Of a stretch of 64,000 nucleotides of DNA, positions 8,701 through 17,070 are shown piece after piece. How positions within the stretch are numbered: the stretch's first letter is position 1; each line of letters opens with the position of its first letter. A program made the position numbers and the translations under genes. Origin of the DNA: Gaiellasilicea sp963763755 (GTDB taxonomy: Bacteria; Actinomycetota; Thermoleophilia; Gaiellales; Gaiellaceae). The notes under the pieces were generated by a model. It was not told the origin of the DNA and made no database searches. It saw nothing but the letters and a program-made list of their open reading frames with translations. The DNA lies in NCBI GenBank assembly GCA_963763755.1, contig CAVXQE010000012.1, positions 922,191 to 986,190 on the forward strand, read 5' to 3'.

Positions 8701-9354
8701 GTGGAGACACCACCGCCGCTCTACGGACCACAGCAGTCGCGTTTCGCCCGGTATCTCGAGCGGCGGGAACAGCGCCATCCGGATCCCGAGGCGCGCGAGC
8801 TGCGGCGTCGAGCGCTCGCAGGGCTGCGCGGAAACGTGATCGAGGTCGGTTCTGGCGACGGGCGCTCGTTCGAGCACTACCCGCCGGGCGTTGAACGCCT
8901 GCTCGCGGTCGAGCCAGACGCCACCGCGCGTGTGGCTGCGGCGAACCGTGCGCTCGACGCCGTGATTCCGATCGAGGTCGTCGACGGCACGGCGGAGACG
9001 TTGCCTGCGGAAAGCGGCGCATTCGACGCGGCGGTTCTGATGGGAGTTCTCTGCAGCGTCCACGATCCCGCCGCAGCGCTCGGCGAGTTGCGGCGCGTCC
9101 TGAAACCAGGCGGCGAGCTCCGCTTCTGGGAGCACGTTCGCTCGGGGAACGCCGCGTTCCGAGCACTGCAGCACGCCACCGACTCGCTCTTCTGGACGAA
9201 GGCACTCGGCGGCTGCGAGACGACGCGGGACACCATGGCCGCCATTCGCGCAGCGGGATTCGAGATCGTGACACTCGAGCGAGGCTTCCACTCGTCGTCT
9301 CTCGTCACGATCACGTCAGCGCCGTACATCCTCGGCGCTGCGCTCGCCGCCTAG
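8701..9354 (+). CDS. Class I SAM-dependent methyltransferase
   Basis: 217 aa. Motif I is N-V-I-E-V-G-S-G-D-G, followed by the acidic end of strand 2 (LLAVEPDATARVAAA). Later come FDAAVLMGVLCSVHDPAAALGELRRVLKPGGELRFWEHV, characteristic of the Methyltransf_11/UbiE-like group. The closest functional description is a small-molecule or lipid methyltransferase; the substrate is not indicated by the neighbours. Starts with GTG two bases after the VOC gene stop. Confidence 0.85.
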   Translation: METPPPLYGPQQSRFARYLERREQRHPDPEARELRRRALAGLRGNVIEVGSGDGRSFEHYPPGVERLLAVEPDATARVAAANRALDAVIPIEVVDGTAETLPAESGAFDAAVLMGVLCSVHDPAAALGELRRVLKPGGELRFWEHVRSGNAAFRALQHATDSLFWTKALGGCETTRDTMAAIRAAGFEIVTLERGFHSSSLVTITSAPYILGAALAA

Positions 9355-9414
9355 CCCGACAGCTCGTCCACTTGGGGTGATGCGCCGGCGCGTGCGACCC
9401 GACATCGTCGGCGC

Positions 9415-9999
9415 GTGGCCAACGAAGGTCGACCACGGACGCTCGCCGCGGCCGCGCGGCTCGCGGGAGCAGGCTGCCTGGGCGTCATCGCCGCCCTCGC
9501 GCTGGGCTCCTGCGGTGGCGGCGGCGGTGAGGCCCTTGGAACTGGAGCCGTGACCCGCTCGATCCCGACCACCCTCTCGACGCCGGCCCGAACCGAGCCC
9601 GCCGCGCCGCCGGTGACGATCACCGAGACCGCGGTGGTGACGGAGACGGTGACCGAGCCCGGAGCGACCGTGACCGAGACGGCACCCGCGACGACGGAGC
9701 CCGCCGCGCCGGCTGTGACGGAGACCGTGACGGAGACGGTGACGGAAACGGAGACCCAGACGGTCACCGAAACAGCACCGCAGGCCGTCACGACGACGGT
9801 CACGACGACTACCGGCGTGCCACCGGCCGCGGCAGCTGCGGCAGGAGCCGCCGTCGCCTCGGACGACGACGACGGGCTCACGAGCTCGGAGTGGGGCTGG
9901 ATCGCGTTCGGCGTCCTCGCTGCTGCAGTCGTCGTCTTCGGCATCGTCTGGTGGCTTCGGAGACGCTCCGCCGCGAAGACGGCTACCGGGCCGAGCTGA
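9415..9999 (+). CDS. Putative lipoprotein with Thr/Val/Glu-rich repeats and C-terminal membrane anchor
   Basis: 194 aa, GTG start. Residues about 10-36 are hydrophobic and end in a lipobox-like LALGSCGGGG. The middle is low complexity, built from TVTE/TVTETVTEP units with Pro and Ala. Residues about 160-182 form a transmembrane helix (WGWIAFGVLAAAVVVFGIVWWLRR) with a basic tail. This is a surface-exposed, extended and likely wall-spanning stalk. No catalytic domain is visible. Confidence 0.65.
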   Translation: MANEGRPRTLAAAARLAGAGCLGVIAALALGSCGGGGGEALGTGAVTRSIPTTLSTPARTEPAAPPVTITETAVVTETVTEPGATVTETAPATTEPAAPAVTETVTETVTETETQTVTETAPQAVTTTVTTTTGVPPAAAAAAGAAVASDDDDGLTSSEWGWIAFGVLAAAVVVFGIVWWLRRRSAAKTATGPS

Positions 10000-10498
10000 T
10001 CGAGCGCTCGCGCGGGTAGGCCGCTGCCAGCCGGTCGACGGTGTCGCGCCAGCCGGACTGGATGTGGCCGAACCATCCCTCGGGCATGTCACCGGCGGCG
10101 AACGTCGGTGGCAGCTCGACGTGGACCGTCAGGTCGGTGCGCCCCCGAGCGTGAGCCATGGTCACGGTGACGAGCGGGCTGGCATCGAGCCGGTCCGGAT
10201 CGAGCGCCGGCCAGCCGCCGGCCGCTCCCCACGAGAAGACGAGCTTCTCGTCGGGCACGATCTCGCGGTACACGCCGCCCGTGTAGTAGGCAGTGTCGTC
10301 GTCGACGACCATGAACTGCCGCCAGACGCCGCCGACCCGTAGATCGAGCTCGATCGACTGGGCGGGGACCGGGTACCCGTCGTTGTAGAACCACCCGAGG
10401 TGATCGGGATCGGTCCACGCCTGGAAGACGTCCGCGGGGGGCGCATCGAGCGTCCAGGTGAGGGTGAACTCAGTACTCGCGGTCTCGGGGTTCGTCAT
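9983..10498 (-). CDS. SRPBCC/AHSA1-domain protein
   Basis: 171 aa, ATG at 10498 with AGGAGG four bases upstream. Sequence TLDAPPADVFQAWTDPDHLGWFY, then GGVYREIVPDEKLVFSWG, and a long C-terminal helix (GHIQSGWRDTVDRLAAAY), is the AHSA1/START-like fold with a hydrophobic cavity. Its ATG overlaps the stop of the upstream ArsR gene (ATGA), forming the very common ArsR-SRPBCC pair. The ligand is unknown. Confidence 0.85.
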   Translation of the reverse strand: MTNPETASTEFTLTWTLDAPPADVFQAWTDPDHLGWFYNDGYPVPAQSIELDLRVGGVWRQFMVVDDDTAYYTGGVYREIVPDEKLVFSWGAAGGWPALDPDRLDASPLVTVTMAHARGRTDLTVHVELPPTFAAGDMPEGWFGHIQSGWRDTVDRLAAAYPRERSISSAR

Positions 10499-10839
10499 CG
10501 ATCCTCCTGTCTCTGTTTGTTTGCCAGCTGCTGCTCCAACCGGCTGAGCCGCGACTCGAAGAAGTCGCGATACGGCGCCATCCACTCGTCCGCCTCGGCG
10601 AGCGGTGCCGTGGCGAGCCGGCACGGGCGCCACTGCGCCGACCTGCCCTTCACGACGAGCCCTGCCCGCTCGAGCACCTTCAGATGGCGTGACACCGACG
10701 GCAGGCTGATCGCGTGTGGCGCCGCCAACTCGTTCACCGTCGCCTCCCCCTCGGCGAGCCGGGCCAACATCGCGCGGCGCGTCGGATCGGCGAGGGCGGC
10801 GAACGTGACGCTGAGTGGGTCTGCAGTCAATTTAGCCAT
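10495..10839 (-). CDS. ArsR-family winged-helix repressor
   Basis: 114 aa from the ATG at 10839; an upstream in-frame TTG at 10854 would add five residues. The whole protein is a winged helix: SVTFAALADPTRRAMLARLAEGEATVNELA, ISLPSVSRHLKVLERAGLVVKGRSAQWRPCRL. No CxC metal site. This is the typical partner of SRPBCC proteins and is co-transcribed with one. A perfect 16-bp palindrome immediately upstream of the ATG suggests autorepression. Confidence 0.9.
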   Translation of the reverse strand: MAKLTADPLSVTFAALADPTRRAMLARLAEGEATVNELAAPHAISLPSVSRHLKVLERAGLVVKGRSAQWRPCRLATAPLAEADEWMAPYRDFFESRLSRLEQQLANKQRQEDR

Positions 10840-10862
10840 ATTGCTAATTAGCAATGTAGCTA
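10832..10862. promoter_or_regulatory. Palindromic operator of the ArsR-SRPBCC operon
   Basis: ATTGCTAATTAGCAAT at 10840-10855 is a perfect 16-bp palindrome. It is flanked by further TTAGC (10832-10836) and GCTAA (10858-10862) half-sites, giving two nested dyads. It is strongly AT-rich against a GC-rich background. It ends one base before the ArsR start codon, so repressor binding would block transcription and, for a short leader, translation of the operon. Confidence 0.7.
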
Positions 10863-10907
10863 ATCACGCGACCTGCCGTCAAGTCGCGGTGCCGACCCGC
10901 ATGGACG

Positions 10908-11327
10908 CTACGCGTCGAGCGGCTCGATCACGACCACCGGGATCTCGCGCTCGGTGCGGGTCGCGTACTCGTCGTAGTGGGGCCAGATCTCTGCCATCGC
11001 CCGCCAGAGCCGAGCACGCTCGTCGCCCTCGGCGGTGCGAGCCCGCCCGCGGATGCGGTCGCCCTTCACCTGCAGCTCGACCTCCGGTTGCTTGGCGAGG
11101 TTGCGGTACCAGCCGGGATGCTCGGGGGCGCCTCCCCGCGAGGCGACGATCACGAAGTCGTCGCCGTCCCGGCCGAAGATGAGCGGCGTCGTCGTCGGCT
11201 CGCCGGTGCGGCGGCCGCTCGTCGTGAGCAGCAGCGTCGGCGCGCCGTTCCACATGTAGCCGACCTCGCCGTCGGTCTCCCGGTAGCGGCGGACGTGCTC
11301 CTGGCCGAAGAGCGAGCGGTCGATCAC
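10908..11327 (-). CDS. Deazaflavin (F420)-dependent nitroreductase-family protein (DUF385)
   Basis: 139 aa from the GTG at 11327. The core TLLLTTSGRRTGEPTTTPLIFGRDGDDFVIVASRGGAPEHPGWYRNLAKQPEVELQVKG is the split beta-barrel signature of the Ddn/DUF385 family, which in actinobacteria uses F420 or FMN. GRRTG and the SxGGxxxHPxWYxNL block are the cofactor-binding landmarks. It is followed by RARTAEGDERARLWRAMAEIWPHYDEYATRT. Substrate unknown. Confidence 0.85.
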   Translation of the reverse strand: MIDRSLFGQEHVRRYRETDGEVGYMWNGAPTLLLTTSGRRTGEPTTTPLIFGRDGDDFVIVASRGGAPEHPGWYRNLAKQPEVELQVKGDRIRGRARTAEGDERARLWRAMAEIWPHYDEYATRTEREIPVVVIEPLDA

Positions 11328-11346
11328 GAGGGAAGCGTAGCGACCC

Positions 11347-12312
11347 CTAGAAGAGCTGGCTGTCCCCGACGAAGATCGCGGAGACAGACTCGTTGGCGAA
11401 CACGTTCGCGATCGTCTCAGCGAGGAGCCCGGCCACTGAGAGGACCTCCAACCGTGCGGACTCGAGCGACTCGTGGATCGGCACGGTGTCGGTGACGAGG
11501 ATGCCGGCGAGCGGGCTACGAGCCAAGCGGTCGGCCGCGCCGACGGTCGACGCGGCGTGCGTCGCACAGGCATAGACGGACGCAGCTCCCATGGCGTCGA
11601 GCTCTTCCGCGGCGCGGACGAACCACTGACCGCTGCCGATCCCGTTCTCGAGGACGAGGGCGATCTTCCCTTCGACCTCGCCGAGGATCGTCATGCCGCG
11701 GCCGCCGACTTCGGGGTCGTCGTTCATGATCGCGAGCTCGGCCTGCAGCATCTCCGCCAGCCATGAGCCTTGCTTCGCGCGTGTCGTCGCCGGAGCGACC
11801 ACGACCGCGTCGCGGCCTGCAGCGATCTCGCGGAACCGTTCGGCGAACATGGGTAGCGCGGTCATGTGGTCGACGGGAATGTCGAAGAATCCCTGAACCT
11901 GGCCCGCGTGGAGGTCCATCGTCAGGACGCGGTCCGCGCCGGCGTTCTCGATCATGTCCGCGACCATGCGCGCGGTGATCGGCTCGCGCGGGGCCGACTT
12001 CCGGTCCTGGCGGGCATAGAAGAAGCGCGGAATGACTGCCGTGATCCGCTTCGCAGAGGCGAGACGCGCGGCGTCGATCATCATCATCAGCTCGATCAGG
12101 TGGGCGTCGACCGGCGCGACCGCTGTCTGCACCAGAAAGACATCGGCGCCGCGAACGGACTCGGTGAAGCGGCAGTACGCATCGCCGTCGGCGAAGGTCT
12201 CGAGCTGGACGTTGCCGAGCTCCGTGCCCAGCTTCGTCGCGATCGCTTTCGCGAGCTGCGGATGCGAGCGGCCGGAAAAGAGCCGCAGCCGCTTGGTCAC
12301 GGTCAGAGCCAC
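11347..12312 (-). CDS. PRPP-synthetase paralogue with degenerate active site
   Basis: 321 aa, collinear over its full length with ribose-phosphate pyrophosphokinase. Conserved parts are ARQDRKSAPREPIT (residues 100-113, ATP side), MDLHAGQVQGFFDIPVDH (132-149) and the C-terminal VLSVAGLLAETI. Key elements are replaced. The SPDxGG strand end is APATTR (173-178), the catalytic Lys/Arg flexible loop is MNDDPEVGG (196-204), and the ribose-5-phosphate loop (DD-x-I-D-T-x-G-T in normal enzymes) is ENGIGSGQW (222-230). The frame is intact. PRPP synthesis is therefore unlikely; a regulatory role like that of PRPP-synthetase-associated proteins is possible. A catalytic Prs would have to lie elsewhere. 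Confidence 0.85.
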   Translation of the reverse strand: MALTVTKRLRLFSGRSHPQLAKAIATKLGTELGNVQLETFADGDAYCRFTESVRGADVFLVQTAVAPVDAHLIELMMMIDAARLASAKRITAVIPRFFYARQDRKSAPREPITARMVADMIENAGADRVLTMDLHAGQVQGFFDIPVDHMTALPMFAERFREIAAGRDAVVVAPATTRAKQGSWLAEMLQAELAIMNDDPEVGGRGMTILGEVEGKIALVLENGIGSGQWFVRAAEELDAMGAASVYACATHAASTVGAADRLARSPLAGILVTDTVPIHESLESARLEVLSVAGLLAETIANVFANESVSAIFVGDSQLF

Positions 12313-12356
12313 GCCGGGGAACCTATCCCAGGTTCCGGCGCGCTACGGTTGTCGAG

Positions 12357-13580
12357 ATGCGCGTGCACGCCCGACGGGTGGTCGCTTCAGCAGCGCTGAT
12401 CGCCGCGACAACGCTCGCGATCGCAGTGCTCAAGCCGATCGCGCCGGTTATCAGTCTCGGCGCTTTGTACATCGTCGTCGTCCTTGCAGCCGCGGTGCTG
12501 TGGGGCCTTCCGTACGCGGTCGGGGTCTCCTTCGTCTCGCTACTCGTCTTCAACTGGTTCTTCCTGCCCCCGGTGCACACGTTCGCGCTGGACGAGGCGA
12601 GCAACTGGACGGCTCTTCTCGTCTATCTCGCGACCGCGGTGGTGACGAGCGAGCTCGCGGCGAGAATGCGGCGGAGAGCCGCAGAGGCCGAGCGGCGCGA
12701 GCGCGACGCGGCCTTGCTCGCCGACCTCGCCGCCCGCCTCCTGGAGCGCGGCGACCTGGGTGACCTGATCGAACGGGTCGAGCATTCGGAAGACCCTGCG
12801 GCCGTGCGACTCGAACAGGCGGTCGCGTCGCTCGTTGCGATCGCGAACGAGCGCGAGCGCCTCGAGCGGGAAGCGCTCGAGGCGGAGACCCTGCGACGAA
12901 CGGACGCGGTCAAGACTGCGGTGATCCAGTCCGTGTCGCATGACCTGCGCACGCCGCTCGCAACGATCGAGGCCGCCCTCGACGGGCTTCAGAGCCAGAC
13001 GATCACGCTGGACGGCGCACAGCGGGCGCAGCTTCTGGAATCGGTTCGACACGAGCTCCAGCGGCTCGAGCGATACGTCGAGAACGTGCTCGATCTGTCG
13101 CGCCTTCAGGCAGGGGCGGCCGCTCCCTCGCAGGCCATCTGGACGGCCGATGCGCTGGCCGAGCTCGCGCTCGACGACCTGAGCGACGGCGACCGCGTCC
13201 GCGTCGAGATACCTGCCGACCTCCCACCGATCCGGACCGACGCGGCACAGATGCAGCGGGCGCTCGTCAACGTGATCGAGAACGCGCTGACGTTCTCCCC
13301 CGCGCAGACCACCGTGGTCCTACGGGCCGAGCGGCGCGGCGACGACATCATTCTCTGCGTCGACGACGAAGGGCCGGGCATCGAACCCGAGGACGCGGCC
13401 AGGATCTTCGAGCCGTTTCATCACGCTCACGGCAGCAACGGCTCCGGGCTCGGCCTCGCGATCGCGCGCGGGTTCGTCACGGCCAACGGCGGCCGCATCT
13501 GGGTTGAACGAGCGGCCTCGGGTGGTGCGTCGTTCGTGCTCGCGCTGCCCGTAGCGGAGCTCGCACCGGTCGCCACATGA
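12357..13580 (+). CDS. Sensor histidine kinase, KdpD-like transmembrane type without the N-terminal Kdp domain
   Basis: 407 aa. Four membrane helices in residues about 7-100 match the KdpD DUF4118 region, including the family-typical FNWFFLPPVHTFAL. A coiled linker follows, then the H-box SVSHDLRTPLATIEA, N-box NVIENALTFSP, G-boxes DDEGPGIEPED and GSGLGLAIARGF. The large cytoplasmic KdpD/USP domains of full-length KdpD are absent. It overlaps the next gene by ATGA. The downstream transporter suggests sensing linked to ion (K+) status; this is inference. Confidence 0.88.
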   Translation: MRVHARRVVASAALIAATTLAIAVLKPIAPVISLGALYIVVVLAAAVLWGLPYAVGVSFVSLLVFNWFFLPPVHTFALDEASNWTALLVYLATAVVTSELAARMRRRAAEAERRERDAALLADLAARLLERGDLGDLIERVEHSEDPAAVRLEQAVASLVAIANERERLEREALEAETLRRTDAVKTAVIQSVSHDLRTPLATIEAALDGLQSQTITLDGAQRAQLLESVRHELQRLERYVENVLDLSRLQAGAAAPSQAIWTADALAELALDDLSDGDRVRVEIPADLPPIRTDAAQMQRALVNVIENALTFSPAQTTVVLRAERRGDDIILCVDDEGPGIEPEDAARIFEPFHHAHGSNGSGLGLAIARGFVTANGGRIWVERAASGGASFVLALPVAELAPVAT

Positions 13581-14260
13581 CGCAGAGCCTGCTGGTCGTC
13601 GACGACGAGCCGCAGTTCCTCCGGACTCTGGCCACCAATCTCCGTGGAGCCGGCTACGCCGTCGAGACGGCCGAAACGGTGGAGGGGGCACTGAGCGCAG
13701 CGAAGGAGGGCCAGTTCGACGCCGTCGTCCTGGACCTGATCCTCCCCGACGGCAGCGGGACCGACGTCTGCGCGGGCCTGCGCGCCTGGAGCGACGTGCC
13801 GATCGTCGTCGTCTCAGCGGTCGGCGAGGAGCAGGAGAAGGTCGACGCACTCGATGCCGGCGCAGACGACTACGTGGTCAAGCCATTCCCGGTTGCAGAA
13901 CTCCTTGCACGCCTGCGCGCGGTGCTTCGGCGCGCAGCACCGTCGAGCGAGGCCGTGCTCCGCATTGGACCGCTCGAGATCGAGCGCGACGGTCGATCCG
14001 TGCGACGAGACGGGGAGCTCATCCATCTGACGCCGCACGAGTTCGACCTGCTCCGCCTTCTCGGTGAGAACGAAGGGAAGCTGATGACGCACGCCCGGAT
14101 CCTGCGGGAGGTGTGGGGGCCGGCGTACCGGCGGGAGTCGAACTACCTGCACGTCTACGTGTCGCAGCTGCGACGCAAGATCGAGGACGATCCTGCTCGG
14201 CCGCAACTCCTCCTCACGGCACCCGGGATCGGCTATCGGCTCGTGGCACCGCAATCCTAA
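13577..14260 (+). CDS. KdpE-like OmpR-family response regulator
   Basis: 227 aa. The receiver domain has the acidic pair VVDDEPQ, phosphoacceptor Asp in AVVLDLILPDGSG, Ser/Thr switch in VVVSAVG and conserved Lys in DYVVKPFPVAELLARL. The C-terminal winged helix is of OmpR type (HLTPHEFDLLRLLGENEGKLMTHARILREVWGPAYRRESNYLHVYVSQLRRKIE). The last block closely follows KdpE. Partner of the overlapping histidine kinase. Confidence 0.9.
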   Translation: MTQSLLVVDDEPQFLRTLATNLRGAGYAVETAETVEGALSAAKEGQFDAVVLDLILPDGSGTDVCAGLRAWSDVPIVVVSAVGEEQEKVDALDAGADDYVVKPFPVAELLARLRAVLRRAAPSSEAVLRIGPLEIERDGRSVRRDGELIHLTPHEFDLLRLLGENEGKLMTHARILREVWGPAYRRESNYLHVYVSQLRRKIEDDPARPQLLLTAPGIGYRLVAPQS

Positions 14261-14295
14261 GACGGCCTTGAGGCCGGCCTGCCTACGGTGGCCAT

Positions 14296-14731
14296 ATGGA
14301 AGTCCTCGCCCCGGTCAAGCGGCTGCGTGCGCGTCGCGAGCTACTCGCCGCGCGACGAGTAGCCGACGCAGAGCTGCGGGCCACCACACTGCCCTCGCCG
14401 CGGTTTGCCTGGCGCACGAATGAGCTCTGCTCGGACGAGCACAGGCGCGCGTTGGCCGAGTCGATCGTCCACGTCGTCAAGGGGTCTGACGCGCGCTACC
14501 TGCCCAGCGCGTCACCGCTCAACCGGGTCGCTGTGCGCGAGCAGCTCCCCCTCCTTCTTTCTGTCGCTTCGCTCCTGGCAGACACAGGTCGGCGCGTCCC
14601 TCCACGCGGAGTGCTTCTCGTGGAAGAACTCCTCACGGGATCGACGAGCCCGTTGTACCGGCACCGCCCGGCGAGCGAACTACGGCACCGCGTTAGTGGC
14701 CGCGCTGAAGGCGCTCGAGGAACAGCATTGA
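14296..14731 (+). CDS. Hypothetical protein of unknown function, one frameshift
   Basis: About 144 aa when one extra base near 14670 (CCCGG run) is removed. The protein begins MEVLAPVKRLRARRELLAARR and ends ANYGTALVAALKALEEQH. The middle (SASPLNRVAVREQLPLLLSVASLLA) is hydrophobic but not clearly membrane-spanning. I recognise no family. Without the correction, the frame runs on into the downstream transporter as an artificial fusion. It sits between the response regulator and the transporter on the same strand. Confidence 0.5.
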
Positions 14732-14760
14732 CGACACTCCAGCAGGAGCCACGGCCGCGA

Positions 14761-17010
14761 ATGAAGCGGCTCGTCGTCGGCCGCCCGAAGTCGACAGGTG
14801 AGCTCGAAGAGACGCTGCTCCCCAAGCGGTTGGCGCTGCCGATCTTCGCCTCGGACGCGCTCTCCTCGGTCGCATACGCGACGGAGGCCGCACTCGTCGT
14901 TCTCCTGGCAGCGTCTGCCACCGGCCGCTCGCAACTCCTGCCGGTGTCGATCGCAATCGCCGCACTGCTCGCGATCGTCATCCTCTCCTACCAGCAGACG
15001 GTTCGTGTGTACGAGTCCTCGGGCGGCGCGTACGTCGTCGCCAAGGACAACCTCGGGACGCTCCCCAGCCTCGTCGGTGCGGCTGCGCTGCTCACCGACT
15101 ACGTCCTGACTGTGGCGGTTTCGGTCGCCGCCGGGGTTGTGGCACTCGCGTCGGCAGTACCGAGCCTGGGCGCGCACAGGCTCAGTCTCTCGCTCGCGTT
15201 CATCGCTCTGATCACGATCGCGAACCTGCGTGGCGTGCGGGAGTCGGGGCTGGCGTTCGCGATCCCCACCTACGCGTTCATCGCGTCCATGCTCACTCTC
15301 GTCCTCGTTGGCGGTGCCCGCTGCTCGGACGGACAGTGCGGCCCGGCCGTCGCACCGGAGCCAATGACCGTCGGAGTCGGCACGATCGGGCTCTTCGTGC
15401 TGCTTCGCGCCTTCGCCTCGGGCTCGACGGCGCTCACGGGCGTCGAGGCGATCGCAAACGGGGTGAGTGCGTTTCGGCGGCCGCAGTCGCGCAACGCTGC
15501 GCGCACACTCGGCGTCCTCGGAGTCCTCGCGATCATCTTTTTCATCGGCGTCTCCTACCTCACGATCGCGATGCACGCCGTCCCGAACGAAGGCGGATAT
15601 CCCTCACTCGTCTCGCAGATCGCCCGCGTCGTGTTCCCGGCCGGCTCGCCCAGCAGCTTCATGTACTACGCAGTCCAAGCCTCGACCGTCGCCATCCTGG
15701 TCCTCGCCGCGAACACCGCCTACCAGGGCTTCCCGCGGCTCGCTGCGCTGCTCGCGCGGGACCGCTTCTTCCCACGACAGTTCGCGAATCTCGGCGACCG
15801 CCTCGTGCTCTCCAACGGCATCGTCGCCCTGGCTGCCGTCGCCGCCGGGCTGATCTGGATCTACGACGCCGACGTCGAGGCTCTCATCCATCTCTATGTG
15901 ATCGGCGTGTTCACCGCTTTCACCCTCTCCCAGACCGGCATGGTGCGGTACTGGCTGCGCACCGAAGACCCGGGCTGGCGCCGGCGAGCACTGATCAACG
16001 GGGTCGGGGCTCTCGCGACGTTCGTCGTCACACTCGTCGTGATCTGGACGAAGTTCGCCGCAGGGGCATGGATGGTGACCATCGCCATCCCGCTGCTCGT
16101 GCTCGCGTTTCTCGGCATCCACAGGCACTACCGCAAGATCGCAAGGCGCCTCCGAGCGGGGACTGCGGCTGTTCGCGCGGCAGGCGTGCCCCGCAATCAG
16201 GTTCTCGTTGTCGCGGACACCGTCGACGTCGCGACCGAGAGCGCGCTCTGGTACGCACAGCGGATCGCGCACGGCGAGGTCCGCGCGCTCCACGCCCCGG
16301 GCCGCCGCACGGACGTCGCAATCAGGCCCCGCTGGTTCAGGCTGGCAGGGCGGGACCCACACCTCGAGCTGCTCGACCCGGCAGAGGGACGCATCGACGC
16401 CGTTCTCGAAGAGCTGTGGAAGCTTCCTCGTGGCGAGCGGGACGTCGTCACGGTCGTCATCCCGGAGCAGTTCCGCCGCCGTTCGCTGCTCGCCGCGGTC
16501 AGCCGAACGACGTTTCGCCTCAAGCTCCGCCTTCTGTCCGAGCCAGGGGTGGTCGTCGCCGACGTGCCGGCGATCAGCGGCAAGCAGAGCCCCGAGGGAC
16601 GAACGCCGACGAAGCTCATCACCCGGATCCTGGTCGCAGACGTCAACGCCGCTTCGATGCGAGCCCTGAACTACGCGCAATCCCTCGACGCCGACGATGT
16701 GGGGGCCGTCTTCTTCGCCGACCAGGCCGCCGAGGCGCACGCTCTCGAGGACGCCTGGCTGGCCGCGCGGATCCAGGTGCCTCTCGAGGTGGTCGAAGCG
16801 CCGTACCGGGACGTCGGCGAGCCTCTGCTCCACTATCTCCGAGAGCTCACAGCCGATCCCGACGTGGCTGTGAACGTGGTCCTGCCGGAGCTCGTGCTTC
16901 ACGGCTGGCGCCGCATCCTCCACAATCAGCGCGCCCTCTACATCAAGCGACTGCTCCTCTTCGAGCCGCGCGTCATCCTCACCAGCGTTCCCTACCAGCT
17001 CTTTCGCTAG
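14761..17010 (+). CDS. APC-superfamily transporter, KimA-like potassium/amino-acid permease
   Basis: 749 aa from the ATG at 14761. The N-terminus KRLVVGRPKSTGELEETLLPKRLALPIFASDALSSVAYATE resembles KimA/YdaO-type APC permeases, known as K+/H+ symporters in Bacillus. About twelve membrane helices lie in residues 35-480, including YESSGGAYVVAKDNLG and ALTGVEAIANGVSAFRRPQS. The soluble C-terminal half (about 490-749) contains two universal-stress-like units (VLVVADTVDVATESALWYAQRI; ITRILVADVNAASMRALNYAQ). It follows the KdpDE-like pair, which makes K+ uptake plausible; an amino-acid substrate cannot be excluded. Confidence 0.8.
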   Translation: MKRLVVGRPKSTGELEETLLPKRLALPIFASDALSSVAYATEAALVVLLAASATGRSQLLPVSIAIAALLAIVILSYQQTVRVYESSGGAYVVAKDNLGTLPSLVGAAALLTDYVLTVAVSVAAGVVALASAVPSLGAHRLSLSLAFIALITIANLRGVRESGLAFAIPTYAFIASMLTLVLVGGARCSDGQCGPAVAPEPMTVGVGTIGLFVLLRAFASGSTALTGVEAIANGVSAFRRPQSRNAARTLGVLGVLAIIFFIGVSYLTIAMHAVPNEGGYPSLVSQIARVVFPAGSPSSFMYYAVQASTVAILVLAANTAYQGFPRLAALLARDRFFPRQFANLGDRLVLSNGIVALAAVAAGLIWIYDADVEALIHLYVIGVFTAFTLSQTGMVRYWLRTEDPGWRRRALINGVGALATFVVTLVVIWTKFAAGAWMVTIAIPLLVLAFLGIHRHYRKIARRLRAGTAAVRAAGVPRNQVLVVADTVDVATESALWYAQRIAHGEVRALHAPGRRTDVAIRPRWFRLAGRDPHLELLDPAEGRIDAVLEELWKLPRGERDVVTVVIPEQFRRRSLLAAVSRTTFRLKLRLLSEPGVVVADVPAISGKQSPEGRTPTKLITRILVADVNAASMRALNYAQSLDADDVGAVFFADQAAEAHALEDAWLAARIQVPLEVVEAPYRDVGEPLLHYLRELTADPDVAVNVVLPELVLHGWRRILHNQRALYIKRLLLFEPRVILTSVPYQLFR

Positions 17011-17070
17011 CTCGACGAGGACTGACGAAATCTTGACGGGCCACTGACGCTCGTGTGCCACGATGCTCGC

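Noticed and set aside
9600..9800. Tandem DNA repeat or CRISPR-like array
   Set aside because: The repetition is at protein level (TVTE units of a lipoprotein stalk) with irregular DNA spacing and no unique spacers.
14296..17010. A single 904-residue protein fusing the small unknown gene to the transporter
   Set aside because: The small gene's own end (ALVAALKALEEQH, stop at 14731) is in another frame, and the transporter has a family-typical start at 14761; the fusion arises from one indel.
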